Of a DNA stretch of 64,000 bases, positions 1 through 12,000 are shown in pieces; the stretch's first letter is position 1, and each line of letters opens with the position of its first letter. The translations under genes were made by a program, and so were the position numbers. The DNA comes from Leptasterias polaris (taxonomy: Eukaryota > Echinodermata > Asteroidea > Forcipulatida > Asteriidae), in assembly GCA_037783415.1 (NCBI GenBank), contig JAZGTN010000035.1, positions 1,798,001 through 1,862,000 on the forward strand, read 5' to 3'. Below the pieces are notes generated by a model that saw only the letters and a program-made list of their open reading frames with translations, was not told the origin of the DNA and made no database searches.

Positions 1-3000
1 CACCGTGAAAAGTTCAAGAGAAAAGCTCAAGAGAAAAGCACTGTGAAAAGCTCAAGAGAAAAGCACCGTGAAAAGCTCAAGAGAAAAGCACCGTGAAAAG
101 CTCAAGAAAAAAGCACCGTGAAAAGTTCAAGAGAAAAGCTCAAGAGAAAAGCACCGTGAAAAGTTCAAGAGAAAAGCTCAAGGGAAAAGCATTGTGAAAA
201 GCTCAAGAGAAAAGCACCGTGAAAAGTTCAAGAGAAAAGCACCGTGAAAAGTCCAAGAGAAAGAAAAAAGCACTGTGAAAAGTTTAAGAAAAAGAGAAAA
301 GCACCGTGAAAAGTTCAAGAGAAAGAGAAAGAGAAAGAGAAAAGCAACGTGAAAAGTTTAAGAGAAAGAGAAAAGCACCATGAAAAGTTCCAAGAGAAAG
401 AGAAAAGCACCATGAAAAGTTCAAGAGAAAAGCACCGTGAAAAGCTCCAGAGAAAAGCACCGTGAAAAGCTCAAGAGAAAAGCACTGTGAAAAGTTCAAG
501 AGAAAGAGAAAGAGAAAAGCACCATGAAAAGCTGAAGAGAAAAGCACCGTGAAAAGTTTAAGAAAAAGAGAAAAGCACCGTGAAAAGTTCAAGAGAAAAG
601 CACCATGAAAAGTTCAAGAGAAAGAGAAAAGCACCGTGAAAAGTTCAAGAGAAAAGCACCGTGAAAAGTTCAAGAGAAAGAAAAAAGCACTGTGAAAAGT
701 TTAAGAGAAAAGCACCGTGAAAAGCTCAAGAGAAAAGCACCGTGAAAAGCTCAAGAGAAAAGCACTGTGAAAAGTTCAAGAGAAAGAGAAAGAGAAAAGC
801 ACCATGAAAAGCTGAAGAGAAAAGCACCGTGAAAAGTTTAAGAAAAAGAGAAAAGCACCGTGAAAAGTTCAAGAGAAAAGCACCATGAAAAGTTCAAGAG
901 AAAGAGAAAAGCACCGTGAAAAGTTTAAGAAAAAGAGAAAAGCACCGTGAAAAGTTCAAGAGAAAAGCTCAAGGGAAAAGCAACGTGAAAAGCTCAAGAG
1001 AAAAGCACCGTGAAAAGTTCAAGAGAAAGAGAAAAGCACCGTGAAAAGTTTAAGAAAAAGAGAAAAGCACCGTGAAAAGTTCAAGAGAAAAGCACCATGA
1101 AAAGTTCAAGAGAAAGAGAAAAGCACTGTGAAAAGTTCAAGAGAAAAGCACCGTGAAAAGTTCAAGAGAAAGAAAAAAGCACTGTGAAAAGTTTAAGAAA
1201 AAGAGAAAAGCACCGTGAAAAGTTCAAGAGAAAGAGAAAGAGAAAGAGAAAAGCAACGTGAAAAGTTTAAGAGAAAGAGAAAAGCACCATGAAAAGTTCC
1301 AAGAGAAAGAGAAAAGCACCAAGAAAAGTTCAAGAGAAAAGCACCGTGAAAAGCTCAAGAGAAAAGCACCGTGAAAAGCTCAAGAGAAAAGCACTGTGAA
1401 AAGTTCAAGAGAAAGAGAAAGAGAAAAGCACCATGAAAAGCTGAAGAGAAAAGCACCGTGAAAAGTTTAAGAAAAAGAGAAAAGCACCGTGAAAAGTTCA
1501 AGAGAAAAGCACCATGAAAAGTTCAAGAGAAAGAGAAAAGCACCGTGAAAAGTTCAAGAGAAAAGCTCAAGAGAAAAGCACTGTGAAAAGCTCAAGAGAA
1601 AAGCACCGTGAAAAGCTCAAGAGAAAAGCACCGTGAAAAGCTCAAGAAAAAAGCACCGTGAAAAGTTCAAGAGAAAAGCTCAAGAGAAAAGCACCGTGAA
1701 AAGTTCAAGAGAAAAGCTCAAGGGAAAAGCAACGTGAAAAGCTCAAGAGAAAAGCACCGTGAAAAGTTCAAGAGAAAAGCACCGTGAAAAGTTCAAGAGA
1801 AAGAAAAATGCACTGTGAAAAGTTTAAGAAAAAGAGAAAAGCACCGTGAAAAGTTCAAGAGAAAGAGAAAGAGAAAGAGAAAAGCAACGTGAAAAGTTTA
1901 AGAGAAAGAGAAAAGCACCATGAAAAGTTCCAAGAGAAAGAAAAAAGCACCATGAAAAGTTCAAGAGAAAAGCACCGTGAAAAGCTCAAGAGAAAAGCAC
2001 CGTGAAAAGCTCAAGAGAAAAGCACTGTGAAAAGTTCAAGAGAAAGAGAAAGAGAAAAGCACCATGAAAAGCTGAAGAGAAAAGCACCGTGAAAAGTTTA
2101 AGAAAAAGAGAAAAGCACCGTGAAAAGTTCAAGAGAAAAGCACCATGAAAAGTTCAAGAGAAAGAGAAAAGCACCGTGAAAAGTTCAAGAGAAAGAGAAA
2201 GAGAAAGAGAAAAGCAACGTGAAAAGTTTAAGAGAAAGAGAAAAGCACCATGAAAAGTTCCAAGAGAAAGAGAAAAGCACCAAGAAAAGTTCAAGAGAAA
2301 AGCACCGTGAAAAGCTCAAGAGAAAAGCACCGTGAAAAGCTCAAGAGAAAAGCACTGTGAAAAGTTCAAGAGAAAGAGAAAGAGAAAAGCACCATGAAAA
2401 GCTGAAGAGAAAAGCACCGTGAAAAGTTTAAGAAAAAGAGAAAAGCACCGTGAAAAGTTCAAGAGAAAAGCACCATGAAAAGTTCAAGAGAAAGAGAAAA
2501 GCACCGTGAAAAGTTCAAGAGAAAAGCTCAAGAGAAAAGCACTGTGAAAAGCTCAAGAGAAAAGCACCGTGAAAAGCTCAAGAGAAAAGCACCGTGAAAA
2601 GCTCAAGAAAAAAGCACCGTGAAAAGTTCAAGAGAAAAGCTCAAGAGAAAAGCACCGTGAAAAGTTCAAGAGAAAAGCTCAAGGGAAAAGCAACGTGAAA
2701 AGCTCAAGAGAAAAGCACCGTGAAAAGTTCAAGAGAAAAGCACCGTGAAAAGTTCAAGAGAAAGAAAAATGCACTGTGAAAAGTTTAAGAAAAAGTGAAA
2801 AGCACCGTGAAAAGTTCAAGAGAAAGAGAAAGAGAAAGAGAAAAGCAACGTGAAAAGTTTAAGAGAAAGAGAAAAGCACCATGAAAAGTTCCAAGAGAAA
2901 GAAAAAAGCACCATGAAAAGTTCAAGAGAAAAGCACCGTGAAAAGCTCAAGAGAAAAGCACTGTGAAAAGCTCAAGAGAAAAGCACTGTGAAAAGTTCAA

Positions 3001-6000
3001 GAGAAAGAGAAAGAGAAAAGCACCATGAAAAGCTGAAGAGAAAAGCACCGTGAAAAGTTCAAGAGAAAAGCACCATGAAAAGTTCAAGAGAAAGAGAAAA
3101 GCACAGTGAAAAGTTCAAGAGAAAAGCTCAAGAGAAAAGCACTGTGAAAAGCTCAAGAGAAAAGCACCGTGAAAAGCTCAAGAGAAAAGCACCGTGAAAA
3201 GCTCAAGAAAAAAGCACCGTGAAAAGTTCAAGAGAAAAGCTCAAGAGAAAAGCACCGTGAAAAGTTCAAGAGAAAAGCTCAAGGGAAAAGCAACGTGAAA
3301 AGCTCAAGAGAAAAGCACCGTGAAAAGTTCAAGAGAAAAGCACCGTGAAAAGTTCAAGAGAAAGAAAAAAGCACTGTGAAAAGTTTAAGAAAAAGAGAAA
3401 AGCACCGTGAAAAGTTCAAGAGAAAGAGAAAGAGAAAGAGAAAAGCAACGTGAAAAGTTTAAGAGAAAGAGAAAAGCACCATGAAAAGTTCCAAGAGAAA
3501 GAGAAAAGCACCATGAAAAGTTCAAGAGAAAAGCACCGTGAAAAGCTCAAGAGAAAAGCACCGTGAAAAGCTCAAGAGAAAAGCACTGTGAAAAGTTCAA
3601 GAGAAAGAGAAAGAGAAAAGCACCATGAAAAGCTGAAGAGAAAAGCACCGTGAAAAGTTTAAGAAAAAGAGAAAAGCACCGTGAAAAGTTCAAGAGAAAA
3701 GCACCATGAAAAGTTCAAGAGAAAGAGAAAAGCACCGTGAAAAGTTCAAGAGAAAAGCACTGTGAAAAGCTCAAGAGAAAAGCACCGTGAAAAGCTCAAG
3801 AGAAAAGCACCGTGAAAAGCTCAAGAAAAAAGCACCGTCAAAAGTTGAAGAGAAAAGCTCAAGAGAAAAGCACCGTGAAAAGTTCAAGAGAAAAGCTCAA
3901 GGGAAAAGCAACGTGAAAGCTCAAGAGAAAAGCACCGTGAAAAGTTCAAGAGAAAAGCACCGTGAAAAGTTCAAGAGAAAGAAAAAAGCACTGTGAAAAG
4001 TTTAAGAAAAAGAGAAAAGCACCGTGAAAAGTTCAAGAGAAAAGCTCAAGAGAAAAGCACTGTGAAAAGCTCAAGAGAAAAGCACCGTGAAATGCTCAAG
4101 AGAAAAGCACCGTGAAAAGCTCAAGAAAAAAGCACCGTGAAAAGTTCAAGAGAAAAGCTCAAGAGAAAAGCACCGTGAAAAGTTCAAGAGAAAAGCTCAA
4201 GGGAAAAGCAACGTGAAAAGCTCAAGAGAAAAGCACCGTGAAAAGTTCAAGAGAAAAGCACCGTGAAAAGTTCAAGAGAAAGAAAAAAGCACTGTGAAAA
4301 GTTTAAGAAAAAGAGAAAAGCACCGTGAAAAGTTCAAGAGAAAGAGAAAGAGAAAGAGAAAAGCAACGTGAAAAGTTTAAGAGAAAGAGAAAAGCACCAT
4401 GAAAAGTTCCAAGAGAAAGAGAAAAGCACCATGAAAAGTTCAAGAGAAAAGCACCGTGAAAAGCTCAAGAGAAAAGCACCGTGAAAAGCTCAAGAGAAAA
4501 GCACTGTGAAAAGTTCAAGAGAAAGAGAAAGAGAAAAGCACCATGAAAAGCTGAAGAGAAAAGCACCGTGAAAAGTTTAAGAAAAAGAGAAAAGCACTGT
4601 GAAAAGTTCAAGAGAAAAGCACCATGAAAAGTTCAAGAGAAAGAGAAAAGCACCGTGAAAAGTTCAAGAGAAAAGCTCAAGAGAAAAGCACTGTGAAAAG
4701 CTCAAGAGAAAAGCACCGTGAAAAGCTCAAGAGAAAAGCACCGTGAAAAGCTCAAGAAAAAAGCACCGTGAAAAGTTCAAGAGAAAAGCTCAAGAGAAAA
4801 GCACCGTGAAAAGTTCAAGAGAAAAGCTCAAGGGAAAAGCAACGTGAAAAGCTCAAGAGAAAAGCACCGTGAAAAGTTCAAGAGAAAAGCACCGTGAAAA
4901 GTTCAAGAGAAAGAAAAAAGCACTGTGAAAAGTTTAAGAAAAAGAGAAAAGCACCGTGAAAAGTTCAAGAGAAAGAGAAAGAGAAAGAGAAAAGCAACGT
5001 GAAAAGTTTAAGAGAAAGAGAAAAGCACCATGAAAAGTTCCAAGAGAAAGAGAAAAGCACCATGAAAAGTTCAAGAGAAAAGCACCGTGAAAAGCTCAAG
5101 AGAAAAGCACCGTGAAAAGCTCAAGAGAAAAGCACCGTGAAAAGTTCAAGAGAAAGAGAAAGAGAAAAGCACCATGAAAAGCTGAAGAGAAAAGCACCGT
5201 GAAAAGTTTAAGAAAAAGAGAAAAGCACCGTGAAAAGTTCAAGAGAAAAGCACCATGAAAAGTTCAAGAGAAAGAGAAAAGCACCGTGAAAAGTTCAAGA
5301 GAAAAGCTCAAGAGAAAAGCACTGTGAAAAGCTCAAGAGAAAAGCACCGTGAAAAGCTCAAGAGAAAAGCACCGTGAAAAGCTCAAGAAAAAAGCACCGT
5401 GAAAAGTTCAAGAGAAAAGCTCAAGAGAAAAGCACCGTGAAAAGTTCAAGAGAAAAGCTCAAGGGAAAAGCAACGTGAAAAGCTCAAGAGAAAAGCACCG
5501 TGAAAAGTTCAAGAGAAAAGCACCATGAAAAGTTCAAGAGAAAGAGAAAAGCACCGTGAAAAGTTCAAGAGAAAAGCTCAAGAGAAAAGCACTGTGAAAA
5601 GCTCAAGAGAAAAGCACCGTGAAAAGCTCAAGAGAAAAGCACCGTGAAAAGCTCAAGAAAAAAGCACCGTGAAAAGTTCAAGAGAAAAGCTCAAGAGAAA
5701 AGCACCGTGAAAAGTTCAAGAGAAAAGCTCAAGGGAAAAGCAACGTGAAAAGCTCAAGAGAAAAGCACCGTGAAAAGTTCAAGAGAAAAGCACCGTGAAA
5801 AGTTCAAGAGAAAGAAAAAAGCACTGTGAAAAGTTTAAGAAAAAGAGAAAAGCACCGTGAAAAGTTCAAGAGAAAGAGAAAGAGAAAGAGAAAAGCAACG
5901 TGAAAAGTTTAAGAGAAAGAGAAAAGCACCATGAAAAGTTCCAAGAGAAAGAGAAAAGCACCATGAAAAGTTCAAGAGAAAAGCACCGTGAAAAGCTCAA

Positions 6001-9000
6001 GAGAAAAGCACCGTGAAAAGCTCAAGAGAAAAGCACTGTGAAAAGTTCAAGAGAAAGAGAAAGAGAAAAGCACCATGAAAAGCTGAAGAGAAAAGCACCG
6101 TGAAAAGTTTAAGAAAAAGAGAAAAGCACCGTGAAAAGTTCAAGAGAAAAGCACCATGAAAAGTTCAAGAGAAAGAGAAAAGCACCGTGAAAAGTTCAAG
6201 AGAAAAGCTCAAGAGAAAAGCACTGTGAAAAGCTCAAGAGAAAAGCACCGTGAAAAGCTCAAGAGAAAAGCACCGTGAAAAGCTCAAGAAAAAAGCACCG
6301 TGAAAAGTTCAAGAGAAAAGCTCAAGAGAAAAGCACCGTGAAAAGTTCAAGAGAAAAGCTCAAGGGAAAAGCAACGTGAAAAGCTCAAGAGAAAAGCACC
6401 GTGAAAAGTTCAAGAGAAAAGCACCGTGAAAAGTTCAAGAGAAAGAAAAAAGCACTGTGAAAAGTTTAAGAAAAAGAGAAAAGCACCGTGAAAAGTTCAA
6501 GAGAAAGAGAAAGAGAAAGAGAAAAGCAACGTGAAAAGTTTAAGAGAAAGAGAAAAGCACCATGAAAAGTTCCAAGAGAAAGAGAAAAGCACCATGAAAA
6601 GTTCAAGAGAAAAGCACCGTGAAAAGCTCAAGAGAAAAGCACCGTGAAAAGCTCAAGAGAAAAGCACCGTGAAAAGTTCAAGAGAAAGAGAAAGAGAAAA
6701 GCACCATGAAAAGCTGAAGAGAAAAGCACCGTGAAAAGTTTAAGAAAAAGAGAAAAGCACCGTGAAAAGTTCAAGAGAAAAGCACCATGAAAAGTTCAAG
6801 AGAAAGAGAAAAGCACCGTGAAAAGTTCAAGAGAAAAGCTCAAGAGAAAAGCACTGTGAAAAGCTCAAGAGAAAAGCACCGTGAAAAGCTCAAGAGAAAA
6901 GCACCGTGAAAAGCTCAAGAAAAAAGCACCGTGAAAAGTTCAAGAGAAAAGCTCAAGAGAAAAGCACCGTGAAAAGTTCAAGAGAAAAGCTCAAGGGAAA
7001 AGCAACGTGAAAAGCTCAAGAGAAAAGCACCGTGAAAAGTTCAAGAGAAAAGCACCGTGAAAAGCTCAAGAGAAAAGCACCGTGAAAAGCTCAAGAGAAA
7101 AGCACCGTGAAAAGTTCAAGAGAAAGAGAAAGAGAAAAGCACCATGAAAAGCTGAAGAGAAAAGCACCGTGAAAAGTTTAAGAAAAAGAGAAAAGCACCG
7201 TGAAAAGTTCAAGAGAAAAGCACCATGAAAAGTTCAAGAGAAAGAGAAAAGCACCGTGAAAAGTTCAAGAGAAAAGCTCAAGAGAAAAGCACTGTGAAAA
7301 GCTCAAGAGAAAAGCACCGTGAAAAGCTCAAGAGAAAAGCACCGTGAAAAGCTCAAGAAAAAAGCACCGTGAAAAGTTCAAGAGAAAAGCTCAAGAGAAA
7401 AGCACCGTGAAAAGTTCAAGAGAAAAGCTCAAGGGAAAAGCAACGTGAAAAGCTCAAGAGAAAAGCACCGTGAAAAGTTCAAGAGAAAAGCACCGTGAAA
7501 AGTTCAAGAGAAAGAAAAAAGCACTGTGAAAAGTTTAAGAAAAAGAGAAAAGCACCGTGAAAAGTTCAAGAGAAAAGCTCAAGAGAAAAGCACTGTGAAA
7601 AGCTCAAGAGAAAAGCACCGTGAAATGCTCAAGAGAAAAGCACCGTGAAAAGCTCAAGAAAAAAGCACCGTGAAAAGTTCAAGAGAAAAGCTCAAGAGAA
7701 AAGCACCGTGAAAAGTTCAAGAGAAAAGCTCAAGGGAAAAGCAACGTGAAAAGCTCAAGAGAAAAGCACCGTGAAAAGTTCAAGAGAAAAGCACCGTGAA
7801 AAGTTCAAGAGAAAGAAAAAAGCACTGTGAAAAGTTTAAGAAAAAGAGAAAAGCACCGTGAAAAGTTCAAGAGAAAGAGAAAGAGAAAGAGAAAAGCAAC
7901 GTGAAAAGTTTAAGAGAAAGAGAAAAGCACCATGAAAAGTTCCAAGAGAAAGAGAAAAGCACCATGAAAAGTTCAAGAGAAAAGCACCGTGAAAAGCTCA
8001 AGAGAAAAGCACCGTGAAAAGCTCAAGAGAAAAGCACTGTGAAAAGTTCAAGAGAAAGAGAAAGAGAAAAGCACCATGAAAAGCTGAAGAGAAAAGCACC
8101 GTGAAAAGTTTAAGAAAAAGAGAAAAGCACCGTGAAAAGTTCAAGAGAAAAGCACCATGAAAAGTTCAAGAGAAAGAGAAAAGCACCGTGAAAAGTTCAA
8201 GAGAAAAGCTCAAGAGAAAAGCACTGTGAAAAGCTCAAGAGAAAAGCACCGTGAAAAGCTCAAGAGAAAAGCACCGTGAAAAGCTCAAGAAAAAAGCACC
8301 GTGAAAAGTTCAAGAGAAAAGCTCAAGAGAAAAGCACCGTGAAAAGTTCAAGAGAAAAGCTCAAGGGAAAAGCAACGTGAAAAGCTCAAGAGAAAAGCAC
8401 CGTGAAAAGTTCAAGAGAAAAGCACCGTGAAAAGTTCAAGAGAAAGAAAAAAGCACTGTGAAAAGTTTAAGAAAAAGAGAAAAGCACCGTGAAAAGTTCA
8501 AGAGAAAGAGAAAGAGAAAGAGAAAAGCAACGTGAAAAGTTTAAGAGAAAGAGAAAAGCACCATGAAAAGTTCCAAGAGAAAGAGAAAAGCACCATGAAA
8601 AGTTCAAGAGAAAAGCACCGTGAAAAGCTCAAGAGAAAAGCACCGTGAAAAGCTCAAGAGAAAAGCACCGTGAAAAGTTCAAGAGAAAGAGAAAGAGAAA
8701 AGCACCATGAAAAGCTGAAGAGAAAAGCACCGTGAAAAGTTTAAGAAAAAGAGAAAAGCACCGTGAAAAGTTCAAGAGAAAAGCACCATGAAAAGTTCAA
8801 GAGAAAGAGAAAAGCACCGTGAAAAGTTCAAGAGAAAAGCTCAAGAGAAAAGCACTGTGAAAAGCTCAAGAGAAAAGCACCGTGAAAAGCTCAAGAGAAA
8901 AGCACCGTGAAAAGCTCAAGAAAAAAGCACCGTGAAAAGTTCAAGAGAAAAGCTCAAGAGAAAAGCACCGTGAAAAGTTCAAGAGAAAAGCTCAAGGGAA

Positions 9001-12000
9001 AAGCAACGTGAAAAGCTCAAGAGAAAAGCACCGTGAAAAGTTCAAGAGAAAAGCACCATGAAAAGTTCAAGAGAAAGAGAAAAGCACCGTGAAAAGTTCA
9101 AGAGAAAAGCTCAAGAGAAAAGCACTGTGAAAAGCTCAAGAGAAAAGCACCGTGAAAAGCTCAAGAGAAAAGCACCGTGAAAAGCTCAAGAAAAAAGCAC
9201 CGTGAAAAGTTCAAGAGAAAAGCTCAAGAGAAAAGCACCGTGAAAAGTTCAAGAGAAAAGCTCAAGGGAAAAGCAACGTGAAAAGCTCAAGAGAAAAGCA
9301 CCGTGAAAAGTTCAAGAGAAAAGCACCGTGAAAAGTTCAAGAGAAAGAAAAAAGCACTGTGAAAAGTTTAAGAAAAAGAGAAAAGCACCGTGAAAAGTTC
9401 AAGAGAAAGAGAAAGAGAAAGAGAAAAGCAACGTGAAAAGTTTAAGAGAAAGAGAAAAGCACCATGAAAAGTTCCAAGAGAAAGAGAAAAGCACCATGAA
9501 AAGTTCAAGAGAAAAGCACCGTGAAAAGCTCAAGAGAAAAGCACCGTGAAAAGCTCAAGAGAAAAGCACTGTGAAAAGTTCAAGAGAAAGAGAAAGAGAA
9601 AAGCACCATGAAAAGCTGAAGAGAAAAGCACCGTGAAAAGTTTAAGAAAAAGAGAAAAGCACCGTGAAAAGTTCAAGAGAAAAGCACCATGAAAAGTTCA
9701 AGAGAAAGAGAAAAGCACCGTGAAAAGTTCAAGAGAAAAGCTCAAGAGAAAAGCACTGTGAAAAGCTCAAGAGAAAAGCACCGTGAAAAGCTCAAGAGAA
9801 AAGCACCGTGAAAAGCTCAAGAAAAAAGCACCGTGAAAAGTTCAAGAGAAAAGCTCAAGAGAAAAGCACCGTGAAAAGTTCAAGAGAAAAGCTCAAGGGA
9901 AAAGCAACGTGAAAAGCTCAAGAGAAAAGCACCGTGAAAAGTTCAAGAGAAAAGCACCGTGAAAAGTTCAAGAGAAAGAAAAAAGCACTGTGAAAAGTTT
10001 AAGAAAAAGAGAAAAGCACCGTGAAAAGTTCAAGAGAAAGAGAAAGAGAAAGAGAAAAGCAACGTGAAAAGTTTAAGAGAAAGAGAAAAGCACCATGAAA
10101 AGTTCCAAGAGAAAGAGAAAAGCACCATGAAAAGTTCAAGAGAAAAGCACCGTGAAAAGCTCAAGAGAAAAGCACCGTGAAAAGCTCAAGAGAAAAGCAC
10201 CGTGAAAAGTTCAAGAGAAAGAGAAAGAGAAAAGCACCATGAAAAGCTGAAGAGAAAAGCACCGTGAAAAGTTTAAGAAAAAGAGAAAAGCACCGTGAAA
10301 AGTTCAAGAGAAAAGCACCATGAAAAGTTCAAGAGAAAGAGAAAAGCACCGTGAAAAGTTCAAGAGAAAAGCTCAAGAGAAAAGCACTGTGAAAAGCTCA
10401 AGAGAAAAGCACCGTGAAAAGCTCAAGAGAAAAGCACCGTGAAAAGCTCAAGAAAAAAGCACCGTGAAAAGTTCAAGAGAAAAGCTCAAGAGAAAAGCAC
10501 CGTGAAAAGTTCAAGAGAAAAGCTCAAGGGAAAAGCAACGTGAAAAGCTCAAGAGAAAAGCACCGTGAAAAGTTCAAGAGAAAAGCACCGTGAAAAGTTC
10601 AAGAGAAAGAAAAAAGCACTGTGAAAAGTTTAAGAAAAAGAGAAAAGCACCGTGAAAAGTTCAAGAGAAAGAGAAAGAGAAAGAGAAAAGCAACGTGAAA
10701 AGTTTAAGAGAAAGAGAAAAGCACCATGAAAAGTTCCAAGAGAAAGAGAAAAGCACCATGAAAAGTTCAAGAGAAAAGCACCGTGAAAAGCTCAAGAGAA
10801 AAGCACCGTGAAAAGCTCAAGAGAAAAGCACTGTGAAAAGTTCAAGAGAAAGAGAAAGAGAAAAGCACCATGAAAAGCTGAAGAGAAAAGCACCGTGAAA
10901 AGTTTAAGAAAAAGAGAAAAGCACCGTGAAAAGTTCAAGAGAAAAGCACCATGAAAAGTTCAAGAGAAAGAGAAAAGCACCGTGAAAAGTTCAAGAGAAA
11001 AGCTCAAGAGAAAAGCACTGTGAAAAGCTCAAGAGAAAAGCACCGTGAAAAGCTCAAGAGAAAAGCACCGTGAAAAGCTCAAGAAAAAAGCACCGTGAAA
11101 AGTTCAAGAGAAAAGCTCAAGAGAAAAGCACCGTGAAAAGTTCAAGAGAAAAGCTCAAGGGAAAAGCAACGTGAAAAGCTCAAGAGAAAAGCACCGTGAA
11201 AAGTTCAAGAGAAAAGCACCGTGAAAAGTTCAAGAGAAAGAAAAAAGCACTGTGAAAAGTTTAAGAAAAAGAGAAAAGCACCGTGAAAAGTTCAAGAGAA
11301 AGAGAAAGAGAAAGAGAAAAGCAACGTGAAAAGTTTAAGAGAAAGAGAAAAGCACCATGAAAAGTTCCAAGAGAAAGAGAAAAGCACCATGAAAAGTTCA
11401 AGAGAAAAGCACCGTGAAAAGCTCAAGAGAAAAGCACCGTGAAAAGCTCAAGAGAAAAGCACCGTGAAAAGTTCAAGAGAAAGAGAAAGAGAAAAGCACC
11501 ATGAAAAGCTGAAGAGAAAAGCACCGTGAAAAGTTTAAGAAAAAGAGAAAAGCACCGTGAAAAGTTCAAGAGAAAAGCACCATGAAAAGTTCAAGAGAAA
11601 GAGAAAAGCACCGTGAAAAGTTCAAGAGAAAAGCTCAAGAGAAAAGCACTGTGAAAAGCTCAAGAGAAAAGCACCGTGAAAAGCTCAAGAGAAAAGCACC
11701 GTGAAAAGCTCAAGAAAAAAGCACCGTGAAAAGTTCAAGAGAAAAGCTCAAGAGAAAAGCACCGTGAAAAGTTCAAGAGAAAAGCTCAAGGGAAAAGCAA
11801 CGTGAAAAGCTCAAGAGAAAAGCACCGTGAAAAGTTCAAGAGAAAAGCACCGTGAAAAGTTCAAGAGAAAGAAAAAAGCACTGTGAAAAGTTTAAGAAAA
11901 AGAGAAAAGCACCGTGAAAAGTTCAAGAGAAAGAGAAAGAGAAAGAGAAAAGCAACGTGAAAAGTTTAAGAGAAAGAGAAAAGCACCATGAAAAGTTCCA